A stretch of 64,000 nucleotides of DNA. Origin: Leptolyngbya sp. BL0902. Its GTDB lineage: Bacteria; Cyanobacteriota; Cyanobacteriia; Phormidesmidales; Phormidesmidaceae. Positions 36,446 through 46,074 of this stretch are shown piece after piece; within the stretch, counting starts at the first letter, position 1; every line of letters begins with the position of its first letter. Under the pieces are notes generated by a model that was given only the letters and a program-made list of their open reading frames with translations, did no database searches and was not told the origin of the DNA. Location of the stretch: contig NZ_CP046155.1 in NCBI RefSeq assembly GCF_016403105.1, positions 620,001 to 684,000 of the forward strand. The letters run 5' to 3'. The translations under genes were made by a program, and so were the position numbers.

Positions 36446-36901
36446 GCCGCCGTGGCCGCTAGGGCGTAATACCTTCCGCCGCTAAGATTGACTCCTGCTA
36501 TACTCAAGTCCCTTTTTAATAAGCTCAGCTTATTTTCTGCATTGAAAATTGCAGGGAGGTTTCGAGCCTTGGGGCATTCCATCCCCTGGAACTTTTGTAT
36601 AGACTGAGAGATATGGAGAAAGATTGAATAATTTATAAAAGTAAATTACTTGATCGTCGTCTCCAGTGCTGCCTAGCCCTTGTCCCTGATGGCAATTGTC
36701 CTGATCGTCTCTGGCGTTTGCCCGTTCTCGTTTTACAGTCTTGGCTCAGGCATGTGGATCTCAGAGTGGGCCGCATCCCATCGCCAAAGGTTTGCTGCGG
36801 CATCATCGCCCTCTGAGCCTGGGCCAGCCTACCCCCATCGCCTCCTCCCCCAGGCGGGTGGTGAGGGTAGGTTTCCTCTTCATCCCTGGGCCTGGTCAGG
36901 A
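36446..36901. other. Intergenic region between flv2 and ABC-F gene
   Basis: About 456 bp between convergent genes. AT-rich in 36500-36660 and then GC-rich. I see no gene, tRNA or strong terminator. The palindromic AAGCTCAGCTT at 36520-36530 is short. Confidence 0.45.
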
Positions 36902-38524
36902 TCAACCAGTGGCTAGGAGGGCGTGGTAGTAGGCATCGGGGACGTGGGGCAGCACGTCCAGGGGTTGCAGACGACCATGGCTGAGGTGGAAGGCTCGGTT
37001 CAGGCCAATGCGGCTGAGGAAATCTACGTCGTGGGAAATCACCCAAAGCGCCCCCCGGTACTGGTTAAGCGCATCTACCAGAGTGTCCACGGTTTCGAGG
37101 TCGAGGTTGTTCGTCGGTTCGTCTAAAATCAGTAGGTCAATAGCAGCAATGCTGACCATGGCGAGGGCTAATCGGGCCAGTTCGCCGCCACTGAGCGCCG
37201 AGGCGGATTTCTCCACGGCCTGCCCAAAGAACAGGAAATGGCCAAGTTGTTGGCGCAGGGCTTGGTAGGGCCAGTCGGGGTTGGTGGCCTGCATGTTGGC
37301 AAGAACACTCCGACAACGATCCACCAGGCTATAGGTTTGATCGAGATAGACCACCCGGAGCGGTTCGGCTTGGCGGTGGTGCTTGGCGGTGAGAACGATA
37401 CCGTCGGCGGCACCCAACGCCGAATCATGGGCCAGTAGCGCTTTGATGAGGCTCGATTTCCCGGAGCCATTGGCCCCGGCAATGACCAACCGATCCCCAG
37501 ACACCACCTGCAACTGAAGGTCTTGAATCAGCGGGTGGCCTCCCACTCTCAGACAACCATCCTGAAGGTCTAGAAGTGTGCGGCGTTTAGAGTTCACCTC
37601 CTCTAGGTGAATGAGGCTGGGCTTGGAAGTTTTTCCCTTGGTGTCGGCTACCCGCTGAGCGGCTTGCTCTAGGGTGGCTTGGTGGCGCTTGGCCGCTGTC
37701 CCCGCTGTGCCTGAAGCCCGATTGGCCAAGTAATGTTTTGCCATTTTGCCCATGCTGCCGCCCGCCGCCTTCTGTTCACCACGGCGTCGAGATTGCGCCG
37801 CCCGTTTTTGTTCTGCCAGGGCCGTTGCCTTGGCGCGGGCTAGGGCTTTTTGGGCCACCTCATGGTGACGAGCTGCGGCCTGCTGTTGGGCTTGGATTTG
37901 GGCTCGATAGGAGTGGTAGTTGCCGCCGTATTCCCGCAGTGTATGGGGCGTGAGTTCCCAGATTTTGGCAACCACTTGATCTAAGAAATGGGGCCTGTGG
38001 GAAACTATCACCAGGGCTCCCTGAAATGCCCCTAGACTAGCCTGAAGACGATCCAGGGCCATTAAATCAAGGTGGTTGGTTGGTTCGTCCAACAGCAAAA
38101 TATCAGGGGTCGATGCCAGCGCAACGGCTAATAGTAGATGGGTCAGTTCACCTCCGCTTAACTGGGCAATGGGCTGTGAGAGATCTAGGGAGGTGGCTAA
38201 CGGATTGCCCCATAAATCATTGATGCACCACCAGTCTTCAGAGGCATGGCTCAGCCAGTCTAAAATTGTCTGAGAATCAAGCTTAGACGACAGCGTACTC
38301 ACCTGGGGAACATAGGCTAGGGAACCGTAGGTGGCAATGGTGCCCTGCATCGGGAGGATCTGCCCCGCCAGCAGCTTCATCAGTGTCGATTTGCCGCTAC
38401 CGTTGCGACCGATTAGGGCAACACGATCTCCACGGTGCAGGCTGAGGTGAATGGACTCAAAAAGGGGAGAGGTGGGATCACAGTCGTAACGGAGATCCTG
38501 GGCAGATAATAGTAGTCTGGCCAT
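36902..38524 (-). CDS. ABC-F family ATPase
   Basis: ABC-F proteins carry two ABC cassettes without membrane segments and act on the ribosome in translation factor or antibiotic-protection roles. The 540-residue product has Walker A at 39-47 (GRNGSGKST), signature LSGGEL near 122-127 and Walker [14 protein letters not shown]. An Arg/Lys/Ala-rich linker follows (about 205-290), then a second cassette with [18 protein letters not shown] and [13 protein letters not shown]. The Ala/Lys/Gln-rich linker matches the interdomain region that contacts tRNA. Subfamily cannot be told by eye. It could be a general factor rather than a resistance protein, since nothing nearby suggests antibiotic resistance. 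Confidence 0.9.
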   Translation of the reverse strand: MARLLLSAQDLRYDCDPTSPLFESIHLSLHRGDRVALIGRNGSGKSTLMKLLAGQILPMQGTIATYGSLAYVPQVSTLSSKLDSQTILDWLSHASEDWWCINDLWGNPLATSLDLSQPIAQLSGGELTHLLLAVALASTPDILLLDEPTNHLDLMALDRLQASLGAFQGALVIVSHRPHFLDQVVAKIWELTPHTLREYGGNYHSYRAQIQAQQQAAARHHEVAQKALARAKATALAEQKRAAQSRRRGEQKAAGGSMGKMAKHYLANRASGTAGTAAKRHQATLEQAAQRVADTKGKTSKPSLIHLEEVNSKRRTLLDLQDGCLRVGGHPLIQDLQLQVVSGDRLVIAGANGSGKSSLIKALLAHDSALGAADGIVLTAKHHRQAEPLRVVYLDQTYSLVDRCRSVLANMQATNPDWPYQALRQQLGHFLFFGQAVEKSASALSGGELARLALAMVSIAAIDLLILDEPTNNLDLETVDTLVDALNQYRGALWVISHDVDFLSRIGLNRAFHLSHGRLQPLDVLPHVPDAYYHALLATG

Positions 38525-38819
38525 GCTGGTTGCTTAGACTAAAGACCGAAACGGGGTAGCAAAATGCGGGTTTCTGGCTTAGCAAAAGCTTCATGGCACG
38601 AAATTCCAATAGGATATGGAGTGAGCAATTCAATCCAGCAATGGGGTGATTAAAAATGAGATGTCATCCAGGGATCGCTCAAACCCTGAATTGGCCCTAA
38701 AAGGCCCATCTCACCCCCGTCTTGCTGACTATGCTACTGCATGATACAAGCCCTAGGGCTACAATTCCGAAGGGGAATCCCTTGGATGTTAACCCCTGCC
38801 ATTTTCTGCTGACGTGCCC

Positions 38820-39656
38820 ATGACCGATCTATTTGCCCGTCGGGTGGCTGTCCTCGCCACCATGCACCGCAAAGAGCAGGCCATCGCCCCCCGCCTCGAA
38901 ATGCCCTTGGGCCTCACCGTCACCGTGCCCGCTGGGTTTGATACCGATGGTTTTGGCACCTTCACCGGGGAAGTGACGCGCCCCGCCGACCAGCTTGCCA
39001 CCGCCCGACTCAAGGCCGAAGCCGCCCTCGATTACACCGGAGAAACCCTAGCCATCGCCAGTGAGGGCAGTTTTGGGCCGCATCCCCAGATTCCCTTTGT
39101 GCCCTGCAACCGCGAACTGGTGGTGCTGATCGACCGTCAGCATGGCCTAGAAATCGTCGGCGAGTGCCTGTCTACGGAAACCAACTATCGTCAACAGCCC
39201 CTTCGGAGTTGGCAAGATGCTGAAGCCTTTGCCGCCGCCGTAGACTTTCCCAGCCATGGGCTCATTGTCCGCGCCGATGGCACCGTCCTCGCTAAGGGCA
39301 TCACCACGGAATCCGCCCTATCCACCGCTGTGGAAGCCGCCCTTCGCCAAGCCGCCACCGTCCAAATCGAAACGGATATGCGCGCCCTCTACAACCCAAC
39401 CCGCATGGGGGTGATTGCCCAAGCCACTGAGGATTTGCTGCGGGCCATTGCCCAAACCTGCCCAAATTGCGCTTGTCCTGGTTTTCGGGAGGTAAAGCGC
39501 TGGCCCGGTTTGCCCTGTGGTCTGTGCGGCACTCCCACCCTGCTAACTCGCTTGGTGCGCCACCAGTGCCAGCGCTGCGACTACCAACAAGACCAAGCCC
39601 CCGCCGACCTGCCCACCGCCGCCGATCCCCTCCACTGCCCCTACTGCAACCCCTAG
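38820..39656 (+). CDS. DUF6671-like protein with C-terminal cysteine motifs
   Basis: The 278-residue product from the ATG at 38820 (a GTG lies two codons earlier) begins with a conserved-looking domain containing VAVLATMHRKEQAIAP and ASEGSFGPHPQIPFVPCNRELVVLID. I associate this with DUF6671, from memory only. The C-terminal third has cysteine pairs CPNCAC, CGLCG, CQRCD and CPYC, which together look like one or two zinc ribbons. It appears soluble. It lies convergent with lgt, 12 bp apart. Function is unknown, and the zinc motif could mean nucleic-acid or protein binding. Confidence 0.6.
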   Translation: MTDLFARRVAVLATMHRKEQAIAPRLEMPLGLTVTVPAGFDTDGFGTFTGEVTRPADQLATARLKAEAALDYTGETLAIASEGSFGPHPQIPFVPCNRELVVLIDRQHGLEIVGECLSTETNYRQQPLRSWQDAEAFAAAVDFPSHGLIVRADGTVLAKGITTESALSTAVEAALRQAATVQIETDMRALYNPTRMGVIAQATEDLLRAIAQTCPNCACPGFREVKRWPGLPCGLCGTPTLLTRLVRHQCQRCDYQQDQAPADLPTAADPLHCPYCNP

Positions 39657-39668
39657 GCCCACCCGGAA

Positions 39669-40505
39669 CTAGCCTCCCCGCAAGGCAGGCTGACGATGGC
39701 GCGTGTACAGCACCCATCCAGCCACCGCCATTGCCGCCACGGACAAAATATGCACCACATTGAAGGGAGTGCCCGGAAAAAACCAGGAGTCTGTCCGCAG
39801 GAACTCAAGGAAAAAGCGGCCTAGGGGATACCAAATCAAATAGGCGAGGGCTAAATCCCCCGGTTTCAGTTGTTTTTCAAATCTGCGGGCGATCCACAAC
39901 AGCAGGGCAAAGCCGATCAGGTTCCAGACTGATTCGTACAAAAACAGAGGATGAAAGCGGGTGGAGTCGGGGTATTGGGCTAGGTTGTTGTAGGGCGGAA
40001 TTCGATGCTGGGCATCAATCCGCAGGCCCCAGGGCAGGGTGGTGGGCGGGCCATAGAGTTCTTGGTTGATGAAATTTCCCCAGCGACCGATGGCCTGGGC
40101 CAGGGGCAACCCCAGGGCAATGCCATCCAGGTAGGGCAGGGGGTTGAGTTGGCGGATGCGGCTGAAGAGAAAAAGCGCGATTGCCCCAAAAATAAACCCG
40201 CCAAAGATGTGAATGCCGCCCCCCCAAATTTGCAAAATCTTGCCCGGATTGGCGAGGTAATAGCCCAGCCCTTCCGGCCCCCGTGGCGACTGAATGAACA
40301 CGTAATACAGCCGCGCCCCAACAAAGCCGGGAATCAAAATCCAAAACAGCATATCCCACAGGTTGTCGGGGTCTTCCCCTTGGCGGGCCACATAGCGACT
40401 GGCCACCGTGGCCGCGGACAGAATAGCGACTAACATCAGCAGCCCATACCAGCGCAGGGCGAAGGGGCCAAGCTCAAAAATGATGGGGGAAACGGGAGGA
40501 TACAT
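39669..40505 (-). CDS. lgt: Prolipoprotein diacylglyceryl transferase
   Basis: Lgt transfers diacylglycerol from phosphatidylglycerol to the lipobox cysteine of prolipoproteins at the periplasmic face of the membrane. The 278-residue protein has about seven membrane segments and begins YPPVSPIIFELGPFALRWYGL, with the typical early RWYG. The signature GRWGNFINQELYGPPT lies near residues 140-155, and HPLFLYESVWNLIGF near 180-194. Spacing and length fit the family. It runs convergent to the DUF6671-like gene. Confidence 0.95.
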   Translation of the reverse strand: MYPPVSPIIFELGPFALRWYGLLMLVAILSAATVASRYVARQGEDPDNLWDMLFWILIPGFVGARLYYVFIQSPRGPEGLGYYLANPGKILQIWGGGIHIFGGFIFGAIALFLFSRIRQLNPLPYLDGIALGLPLAQAIGRWGNFINQELYGPPTTLPWGLRIDAQHRIPPYNNLAQYPDSTRFHPLFLYESVWNLIGFALLLWIARRFEKQLKPGDLALAYLIWYPLGRFFLEFLRTDSWFFPGTPFNVVHILSVAAMAVAGWVLYTRHRQPALRGG

Positions 40506-40789
40506 GGGGCGTCAGAAATGGGGCGTTGGGAAAACAGATGGAATCGGGCGAGGGTTTGGCCCAGCGATGCCCTCCCATGATACCAAGCCAGACCCCTAGG
40601 CCTTGGAATAGCCTTGGCTGGGCCTCCGTGGGCGGCTAGGACGACCGAAAGCCAATGCGCCCACGACCAAGCCTGACTATCAGCTAGGTGAATAACCGCA
40701 AAGATGTATCGGAAACAACAGATTTGCCAGGGTTTTCTAGCGATTACTTATGGCTTGAGTCGTTTTAGTCCTTTGTGAGGAGTTGCGTC

Positions 40790-42202
40790 GTGACCCAGCC
40801 GTCTGAAGACCTACAAACCCCGCCAGGAGGAGGGCTACAGCCTTCGCCCGGTGGCGGTGGCATCCCAGGCACCATCGCCAGCTTTTTTGATTTTGAAGGC
40901 CATCGCACCAATCTACGTACCGAGGTGATTGCCGGGGCCACCAGCTTCGTTACGATGGCCTACATTTTGATCGTTAACCCCGATATTCTGTCAGCGGCGG
41001 TGTTTCTCAATGAACCGGGGGATCTGTTCGGCGAGTTGGTGATGGCCACGGGTATTTCCTCAGCCATTGCCACGCTGATCATGGGCCTCTACGCCAAGTT
41101 TCCCTTTGTGCTGGCCCCCGGCATGGGTATCAATGCTTACTTTGCCTTCACCGTGGTGCTGGGGCTGGGGATTGATTGGCGAGTGGCCCTAGCCGCTGTC
41201 TTCATCGAAGGGATTATCTTCATTCTGCTGACCATTACCAATGTTCGCAGCAAAATTGTGGAGGCCATTCCCGAAGCCATTAAGCACGCCACCACCGCCG
41301 GGATTGGCATTTTCATTGCCTACATCGGCCTGAAAAATGCGGGCATCATTGTGGCCTACGAGCCCACCTTTACCACCCTGGGCTCCCTCCAAACCCCCTC
41401 CACTGCCGTGGCTATTTTGGGGTTGCTGGTCACGTCGGCCCTGTTTGCCCGTCGGGTTACGGGGGCGCTACTGTGGGGCATTTTGGGTACCGCCATCTTC
41501 GCTTGGGTGTTTGGGGTGGCCCCTTGGCCCACGGGGGTTGTGGCGATTCCCAGTGCGCCCGTGGATCTCTTTGGTCAGGCCTTTGTGGGCTTAGGAGAAC
41601 TGCTGCGGATCAACTTTTGGGAGATGTTCAGCATCGTCTTCGTGTTCCTGTTTGTGGACTTGTTCGACACCATTGGCACCCTAACCGGGCTGGGATCTAA
41701 GGCCGGATACATTGATTCGGAGGGTAAGTTCCCTGGCGTCGAAAAAGCCTTCATGGCCGACGCTGTGGGCACCACCGCCGGAGCCGTCCTTGGCACCTCC
41801 ACCGTCACCACCTACATCGAGTCGGCATCGGGCATTTACGAAGGGGGACGCACCGGGTTCACCGCTGTGGTTGCGGCCCTGCTATTCATCGTGGCGATGC
41901 TGTTTATCCCCTTCTTTTCGGGCATTCCCTCCTTTGCAACGGCTCCGGCTCTGATTCTGGTGGGGGTAATGATGATGTCCGCCGCCCGCATGATTGACTG
42001 GGATGACCCCGCTGCGGCCATTGCGGCCTTTCTGACCATTGTGGTCATGCCCCTGTCCTTCTCCATTGCCGAAGGGCTGGCCATGGGCCTGATTGCCTAT
42101 CCGTTGATCAAAGCCTTCCAGGGCAAAGCCAGCGAAACCACGCTGGGCATGTGGATCTTGGCGGCGATCTTCCTGCTGCGCTATATCTTCATTGCCGAAT
42201 AG
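40790..42202 (+). CDS. NCS2 family permease, AzgA-like (purine)
   Basis: The 470-residue membrane protein is a nucleobase permease of the AzgA-like branch of NCS2, importing purines by proton symport. GTG at 40790 is chosen because a good ribosome site (GTGAGGAG) lies just upstream. The Gly-rich N-tail is followed by about 13 helices. Family motifs include TEVIAGATSFVTMAYILIVNP and LAPGMGINAYFAFTVV early, FVDLFDTIGTLTGLG in the middle, and SASGIYEGGRTGFTAV late. Adenine, guanine and hypoxanthine are likely substrates, but specificity cannot be read from the sequence. A strong hairpin follows at 42259-42297. Confidence 0.93.
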   Translation: MTQPSEDLQTPPGGGLQPSPGGGGIPGTIASFFDFEGHRTNLRTEVIAGATSFVTMAYILIVNPDILSAAVFLNEPGDLFGELVMATGISSAIATLIMGLYAKFPFVLAPGMGINAYFAFTVVLGLGIDWRVALAAVFIEGIIFILLTITNVRSKIVEAIPEAIKHATTAGIGIFIAYIGLKNAGIIVAYEPTFTTLGSLQTPSTAVAILGLLVTSALFARRVTGALLWGILGTAIFAWVFGVAPWPTGVVAIPSAPVDLFGQAFVGLGELLRINFWEMFSIVFVFLFVDLFDTIGTLTGLGSKAGYIDSEGKFPGVEKAFMADAVGTTAGAVLGTSTVTTYIESASGIYEGGRTGFTAVVAALLFIVAMLFIPFFSGIPSFATAPALILVGVMMMSAARMIDWDDPAAAIAAFLTIVVMPLSFSIAEGLAMGLIAYPLIKAFQGKASETTLGMWILAAIFLLRYIFIAE

Positions 42203-42258
42203 AGCAGCGGGTGCCAGATGGGCAGACTTTGATGGCTGTCCCTCCGGCTTCATTCACC

Positions 42259-42297
42259 TAGCAGGGGCGCATTTCTTTGAGGACTGCGCCCCTGCTA
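42259..42297. repeat. 13-bp perfect inverted repeat between permease and asparaginase
   Basis: TAGCAGGGGCGCA (42259-42271) pairs perfectly with TGCGCCCCTGCTA (42285-42297) around a 13-base loop. It lies between the convergent ends of the permease and asparaginase genes, where a terminator is expected, but no T-run follows on either side. It could be a bidirectional mRNA-stabilising stem or a palindromic repeat. Confidence 0.75.
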
Positions 42298-42361
42298 AGT
42301 CCGGGGCAGGGCACCGGAGAAGAGACCACCGACTTCCTGCCGCGCCAGGTTCCCCGTCCGC

Positions 42362-43324
42362 CTAGTAAATCAGCGGCAGTTCACCGACCACATCTAGGCG
42401 CTTGAAGGGGCCAATTTGCATATAGGTTTCGGCCAGGGTGTCAGCCACGGCGGGGAGAATCCAGCCCATTTGTTTGAGGGTGAAAATGGCGGTCGCGTAC
42501 TTCGCCCGTTTGGAGCCATCCATCACCTTAATCGCCAGTCCCAGGCCATCGCCCACCTTGCCAATGCACTGAATCCCTTCGGCTCCAGATTTACTCACCA
42601 GTTCGCCGTCGGTCAGTTCCATGAGCTTCGTGTCAAAGGCGTCGGCCCCGCCGACTAGGCTGGGGTGGCTGGTCATGGCGCGGATGATGCGTTCCATTTC
42701 TAGGTTGTCGCCGGAGGAGAGCATGGCGAAGAGGGTGGCCATCTGGCGCAACTGCATGAAATAGGTGGGGGCACCGCAGTCGTCGTGGGCCATGATGAAC
42801 TCATCGGCGGGCATCCCCAGCAGTTCGGCCATGCGGGAGAGGATCAGCTTTTGGACGGGGTGGTTGCGGTCGAGGTAGCTTTCGATGGGCCAGTTTTGCT
42901 GATGGGACACCGCCAACATCCCCGCGTGTTTGCCAGAGCAATTGTGCTCTAGGGGGCTTTTGCGGCCCGCCGGGGTAGGACAGCGCAGGGCCGTAGAATC
43001 CAAATCCGACTGCCAAAGAATATGAAACACCTGGCGCACCTGCTCGATGGTGCCCTGGTGGGATCCGCACATAATCGCGAGATCCTGGTCGTTGAGGTTG
43101 TAGCGCTCCATGGCCCCAGCGGCGGTCACAGCCAACGCCTGAAAGGGCTTGAGGGCCGAGCGAATGAAGGTGGCCAGTTCGGGATTGCCCGCCACCGAGA
43201 GGGTGCGCCCCCGCGCATCGCACACCACCACATGGGCCGTATGGCTAGATTCCACCACCCCTTCGCGGAGCAGTTGCACGTCAAGTTCTTTGGTTTGGTG
43301 GCGGTTTACCCGGCTGCTGGTCAT
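42362..43324 (-). CDS. Asparaginase (type II/Rhizobium-type family)
   Basis: The 320-residue protein from the ATG at 43324 matches the asparaginase family with conserved AHVVVCDARGR, FIRSALKPFQALA, MCGSHQGT and NCSGKHAGML. A later DDCGAPTYFMQLRQMATLFAML block and GAEGIQCIG also fit. It should hydrolyse L-asparagine to aspartate and ammonia. An upstream in-frame ATG at 43498 would add 58 residues encoded by a GGGGTTGGGGACTAGG-type repeat tract, which is a repeat reading through and not protein. I therefore start at 43324. Confidence 0.85.
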   Translation of the reverse strand: MTSSRVNRHQTKELDVQLLREGVVESSHTAHVVVCDARGRTLSVAGNPELATFIRSALKPFQALAVTAAGAMERYNLNDQDLAIMCGSHQGTIEQVRQVFHILWQSDLDSTALRCPTPAGRKSPLEHNCSGKHAGMLAVSHQQNWPIESYLDRNHPVQKLILSRMAELLGMPADEFIMAHDDCGAPTYFMQLRQMATLFAMLSSGDNLEMERIIRAMTSHPSLVGGADAFDTKLMELTDGELVSKSGAEGIQCIGKVGDGLGLAIKVMDGSKRAKYATAIFTLKQMGWILPAVADTLAETYMQIGPFKRLDVVGELPLIY

Positions 43325-43344
43325 AGGGAATGCTCTGGCTGAAG

Positions 43345-43412
43345 GATGGGGGTTGGGGACTAGGGGTTGGGGACTAGGGATTGGGGGTTGGGGACTAGGG
43401 ACTGGGGCGCAG
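43345..43412. repeat. Short-unit tandem repeat tract, G/T/A rich
   Basis: About 68 bp of degenerate GGGGTTGGGGACTAGG-type units, alternating GGGACTAGG and GGGGTTGGG blocks, lies just upstream of the asparaginase start. It encodes Pro/Ser/Val repeats if read in frame, but this is an artefact. Such tracts are common in cyanobacterial intergenic DNA. Confidence 0.85.
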
Positions 43413-43500
43413 TGAGGTTGTGGGCAGGGGTGGCATTGTGGTGGAAGCCAGTCTGGGAGGACAGGCATCCCTAGACCGTGGAACCCTTGCCCTGTCATCT

Positions 43501-43522
43501 TAGATCACTGGTAGATCACTAG
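43501..43522. repeat. 11-bp tandem duplication after the CGLD27 stop
   Basis: TAGATCACTGG and TAGATCACTAG are two adjacent 11-bp units differing at one base, four bases beyond the CGLD27 stop codon on its 3' side. Confidence 0.8.
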
Positions 43523-43526
43523 CTCG

Positions 43527-44024
43527 CTAGATTAATTGCCAGGTGATGAGCCCTAGGCTGAGCAGGGCAGCGATGGTGCCGATGGTTTTGCGGATGCGCT
43601 GCAAGACGGGCTGCACTTGGTAGTCCACAATCAGGCGGTCGCGGTTCAGCACATCCTCCGGCTTAATCCACACTTGCCCGTCATACCAGCCCGATTCTTC
43701 GTAGGGTACTTTATCTTCCTTCAGGCGTCCGCCCACATGGGCCCAACCGACATAGAGCTGCATCAGGGCCAGCATCGGCAGCACTAAAGCGCCCATGGCG
43801 GCACTGAGGGCAAAGGGGATAGGATGCTTGGCCGGGGCAAAACTCGCCGCCGCCATGGGGCCAGCCACCAGCCAGCCCACCAGCCAGAGGATGACCACAG
43901 GCTTGAGGTAGCCCGTCAAGTCGCGGCTACCCCAGCTGTAGAACCAAGATTCGCGCACATCCTGGTATTCGTTAATCGGCTGCTGTTCCGCCGGAACCGG
44001 ACATCGTTGCGCCATGCCATCCAT
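43527..44024 (-). CDS. CGLD27-like protein (DUF1230)
   Basis: The 165-residue membrane protein carries the family-specific segments CPVPAEQQPINEYQDVRESW at the start and EESGWYDGQVWIKPEDVLNRDRLI near 108-131, then QPVLQRIRKT. These identify CGLD27/DUF1230, a family conserved in cyanobacteria, algae and plants and thought to act in chloroplast metal or photosystem homeostasis. Two to three hydrophobic helices lie near 45-90, and one lies at the end. The start at 44024 puts CPVP at residues 6-9, as in relatives. An upstream ATG at 44174 would overlap the ccmK promoter region and is rejected. Confidence 0.85.
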   Translation of the reverse strand: MDGMAQRCPVPAEQQPINEYQDVRESWFYSWGSRDLTGYLKPVVILWLVGWLVAGPMAAASFAPAKHPIPFALSAAMGALVLPMLALMQLYVGWAHVGGRLKEDKVPYEESGWYDGQVWIKPEDVLNRDRLIVDYQVQPVLQRIRKTIGTIAALLSLGLITWQLI

Positions 44025-44172
44025 CCAAAACCTAGTTTCTAGCCTAAACGAATTCCCCCCAATTCGGTACGTTACCTCTTGACCTACCGTCGCCTCCGTC
44101 GTTCGGATTGCCCCCACGGCCCGTACAATAAAGGATGGATTTTTCGCGTACAGGATTTCGAGGAGAGCAGCC

Positions 44173-44520
44173 ATGCCACAGGCCGTAGGGTCCCTGGAGA
44201 CCAGAGGATTTCCCCCCGTTCTAGCCGCCGCCGATGCGATGGTGAAGGCCGGACGAGTGACGTTGATCGGCTACATTCGGGCCGGGAGTGCCCGGTTTGT
44301 GGTGAATATTCGCGGCGATGTGTCGGAGGTGAAGGCCGCGATGGCGGCGGGGGTAGAAGCGGCGGAAAACACCCCCGGCGGCATCCTCGAAACCTGGGTG
44401 ATCATCCCCCGTCCCCACGAAAACGTGGTGGCCGTGCTGCCCATCGACTTCAATGAAGAGGTGGAAATCTACCGTCAGGCCGTGGAAATGCCGATTCTAC
44501 CTGGTTCGACGGGGCGGTAA
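44173..44520 (+). CDS. ccmK: Carboxysome shell hexamer protein, CcmK-type (CcmK4-like)
   Basis: The 115-residue BMC-domain protein forms hexameric tiles of the beta-carboxysome shell. The sequence runs MPQAVGSLETRGFPPVLAAA, then GYIRAGSARFVVNIRGDVSEVK, and ends with IPRPHENVVAVLPIDF. The segment RAGSARF lines the central pore and is characteristic of CcmK4-like rather than CcmK3-like paralogues. The C-terminal tail after VLPIDF is family-like. In many genomes ccmK3 and ccmK4 are neighbours, but here the gene is alone, with the CGLD27 gene divergent. A separate ccmKLMN cluster must lie elsewhere. Confidence 0.88.
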   Translation: MPQAVGSLETRGFPPVLAAADAMVKAGRVTLIGYIRAGSARFVVNIRGDVSEVKAAMAAGVEAAENTPGGILETWVIIPRPHENVVAVLPIDFNEEVEIYRQAVEMPILPGSTGR

Positions 44521-44592
44521 CGGATCGCTTTACCTTGCCCTGGGGCTATAGCGGCCCTCGCTGGATCAACCGCCCAACGGTATTGGCGGAAA

Positions 44593-44634
44593 TCCGGCGA
44601 GGGCTATTCTTCTTCCGGCGAGGGCTATTCTTCT
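44593..44634. repeat. 21-bp tandem duplication spanning the hisC stop
   Basis: Two identical 21-bp units (44593-44613 and 44614-44634), each beginning TCCGGCGAGGGC, lie directly behind hisC. The second unit runs into the hisC stop codon at 44633-44635. The unit is a perfect direct duplication, so it is recent. Confidence 0.9.
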
Positions 44635-45754
44635 AGGGGGATACCTGGATGATATGCCCCAGGGTGCGCTGGTTTTCGGCGGGGCTGCCGATGGTGATGC
44701 GAAGGCCCCCGCCCGTATGGCGAATCAGGGTGCCCTGGGCCTTGAGGTGCTGGAACCAGTGGGCGAGGTCGTCCTCCATGGGCCGCTGGGGGGCAGCGGG
44801 GCGGGCGTAGATAAAGTTGGCGGCACTGGGCCAAGGGTGCAGCGGGGTTTGGCTGGCCATGGCAGTGCTCAACCAGTCTCGCTGGGCCTGGATTTCGGGA
44901 ATCACTGCGAGGAGATCCTGGCGGTGGGCCAGGGCGAGGGCGGCGGCGGCTTGGGTGGCGCTGGGCAGGTTGTAGGGCAGGCGCACCTTCTCTAGGGCGG
45001 CGGTGAGGTCAGGGTTGGCCACGGCATAGCCCACCCGAAAGGCCGCCAGCCGAAACGCCTTGGAGAAGGTTCTCAGCACCACCCAGTTCGGTCGTTGCCG
45101 CACCTCGGCGGCGGTGGTGTGCTGGCTAAATTCAAAATAGGCTTCGTCCACCACCACCAGAATGTCCTCCGGCAGTTGCTTTAGCCACGCCAGTTCGGCC
45201 TCGGTGAGGGCGTTGCCCGTGGGGGAGTTGGGATGCACCATAAACACCACTCGCACGGGTAAGCCTGCGGGTTGGTCGATGGCCTGCTGGGCGGCGTCTA
45301 GATCCACGGCGAAGGTCTCCTCGTCCCGGCCCACGGCCACGACGGGAATGCCCAGGGTGCGGGCCAAAATGGCATACATCGAAAAGGTGGGATTGGCCAC
45401 CAGCACCGATCCTTCGCCACCGACGCAGGTGGCAATCAGCAGGGAGCGAATCAGTTCATCGGAGCCATTCCCCACCGAAATGTGTTGGGCCAAGATGCCC
45501 GGTGCAGATTCCGCGACATAGGCGGCAATGCTAGCCTTGAGGTCGGCGTGGCCCCCGTCGGGGTAGCGGTTGGCGGCGATGGTGTGCTGCACCGTCCAAG
45601 CCAGCTTTTCCTTCAGTTCGGCGGGCAGGTCGTAGGGGCATTCATTGGTATCAAGGGGATCGATGATCTGGGGTTCTGCCTCACCCGCTGCTCCGGGATG
45701 GGGCTGGTAGGCCGCCAGTTGCACCACATCAGACCGCAAAAAGGAAAGCACCAT
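44633..45754 (-). CDS. hisC: Histidinol-phosphate aminotransferase
   Basis: HisC is a PLP enzyme that transaminates imidazole-acetol phosphate to histidinol phosphate. Motifs in the 373-residue protein are VHPNSPTGN (173-181), D203 in VVDEAYFEF, and the PLP-lysine K232 in [17 protein letters not shown]. The N-terminal [11 protein letters not shown] (34-44), where classical HisC has LNxNENPxxP, is also family-typical. Length is normal. The stop codon falls inside a 21-bp duplication, so the C-terminus could be shorter or longer in relatives. Aminotransferases acting on aromatic or other amino acids share this fold, but the N-terminal motif supports HisC. Confidence 0.9.
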   Translation of the reverse strand: MVLSFLRSDVVQLAAYQPHPGAAGEAEPQIIDPLDTNECPYDLPAELKEKLAWTVQHTIAANRYPDGGHADLKASIAAYVAESAPGILAQHISVGNGSDELIRSLLIATCVGGEGSVLVANPTFSMYAILARTLGIPVVAVGRDEETFAVDLDAAQQAIDQPAGLPVRVVFMVHPNSPTGNALTEAELAWLKQLPEDILVVVDEAYFEFSQHTTAAEVRQRPNWVVLRTFSKAFRLAAFRVGYAVANPDLTAALEKVRLPYNLPSATQAAAALALAHRQDLLAVIPEIQAQRDWLSTAMASQTPLHPWPSAANFIYARPAAPQRPMEDDLAHWFQHLKAQGTLIRHTGGGLRITIGSPAENQRTLGHIIQVSP

Positions 45755-46074
45755 ACCCTCACGCCTACCACGTCATAAATTTCCCCGGATGGGTTTTGCC
45801 GGACTTCAATTATGGCAGGATTTAGGGTCTTTGCAGGGGTTTCCGCAGTTCCTGGGGTGATCATCATCTGGCCAACTAGCTCTATGAAAGATGATGAAAT
45901 GCGGTAGTCTTTGATAGGTATACATCCTGCCAATCCGTGCTACATAGGCAAGTTCGACGGGTTGTCATTGACACATCGAAAGGTTCGTTTTGGTTTATGG
46001 CGACCTTTCCTGGGTCAATGAATTGATGGGGATGCAGGAAAAATTGTGATGTCATTATCTAAGAGGATCGGCCA
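45755..46074. other. Divergent region hisC / metK
   Basis: A 320-bp gap between hisC (minus) and metK (plus). It should hold both promoters. I see TTGACA at about 45969-45974 without a good -10 at 16-18 bp. I looked for a SAM or SAH riboswitch fold before metK and found none. Confidence 0.5.

Noticed and set aside
43325-43498. 58-residue N-terminal extension of asparaginase
   Set aside because: It is encoded by a GGGGTTGGGGACTAGG-type tandem repeat and has no homology to asparaginases.
45900-46074. SAM or SAH riboswitch upstream of metK
   Set aside because: No helix set or conserved core resembling these riboswitches could be drawn.
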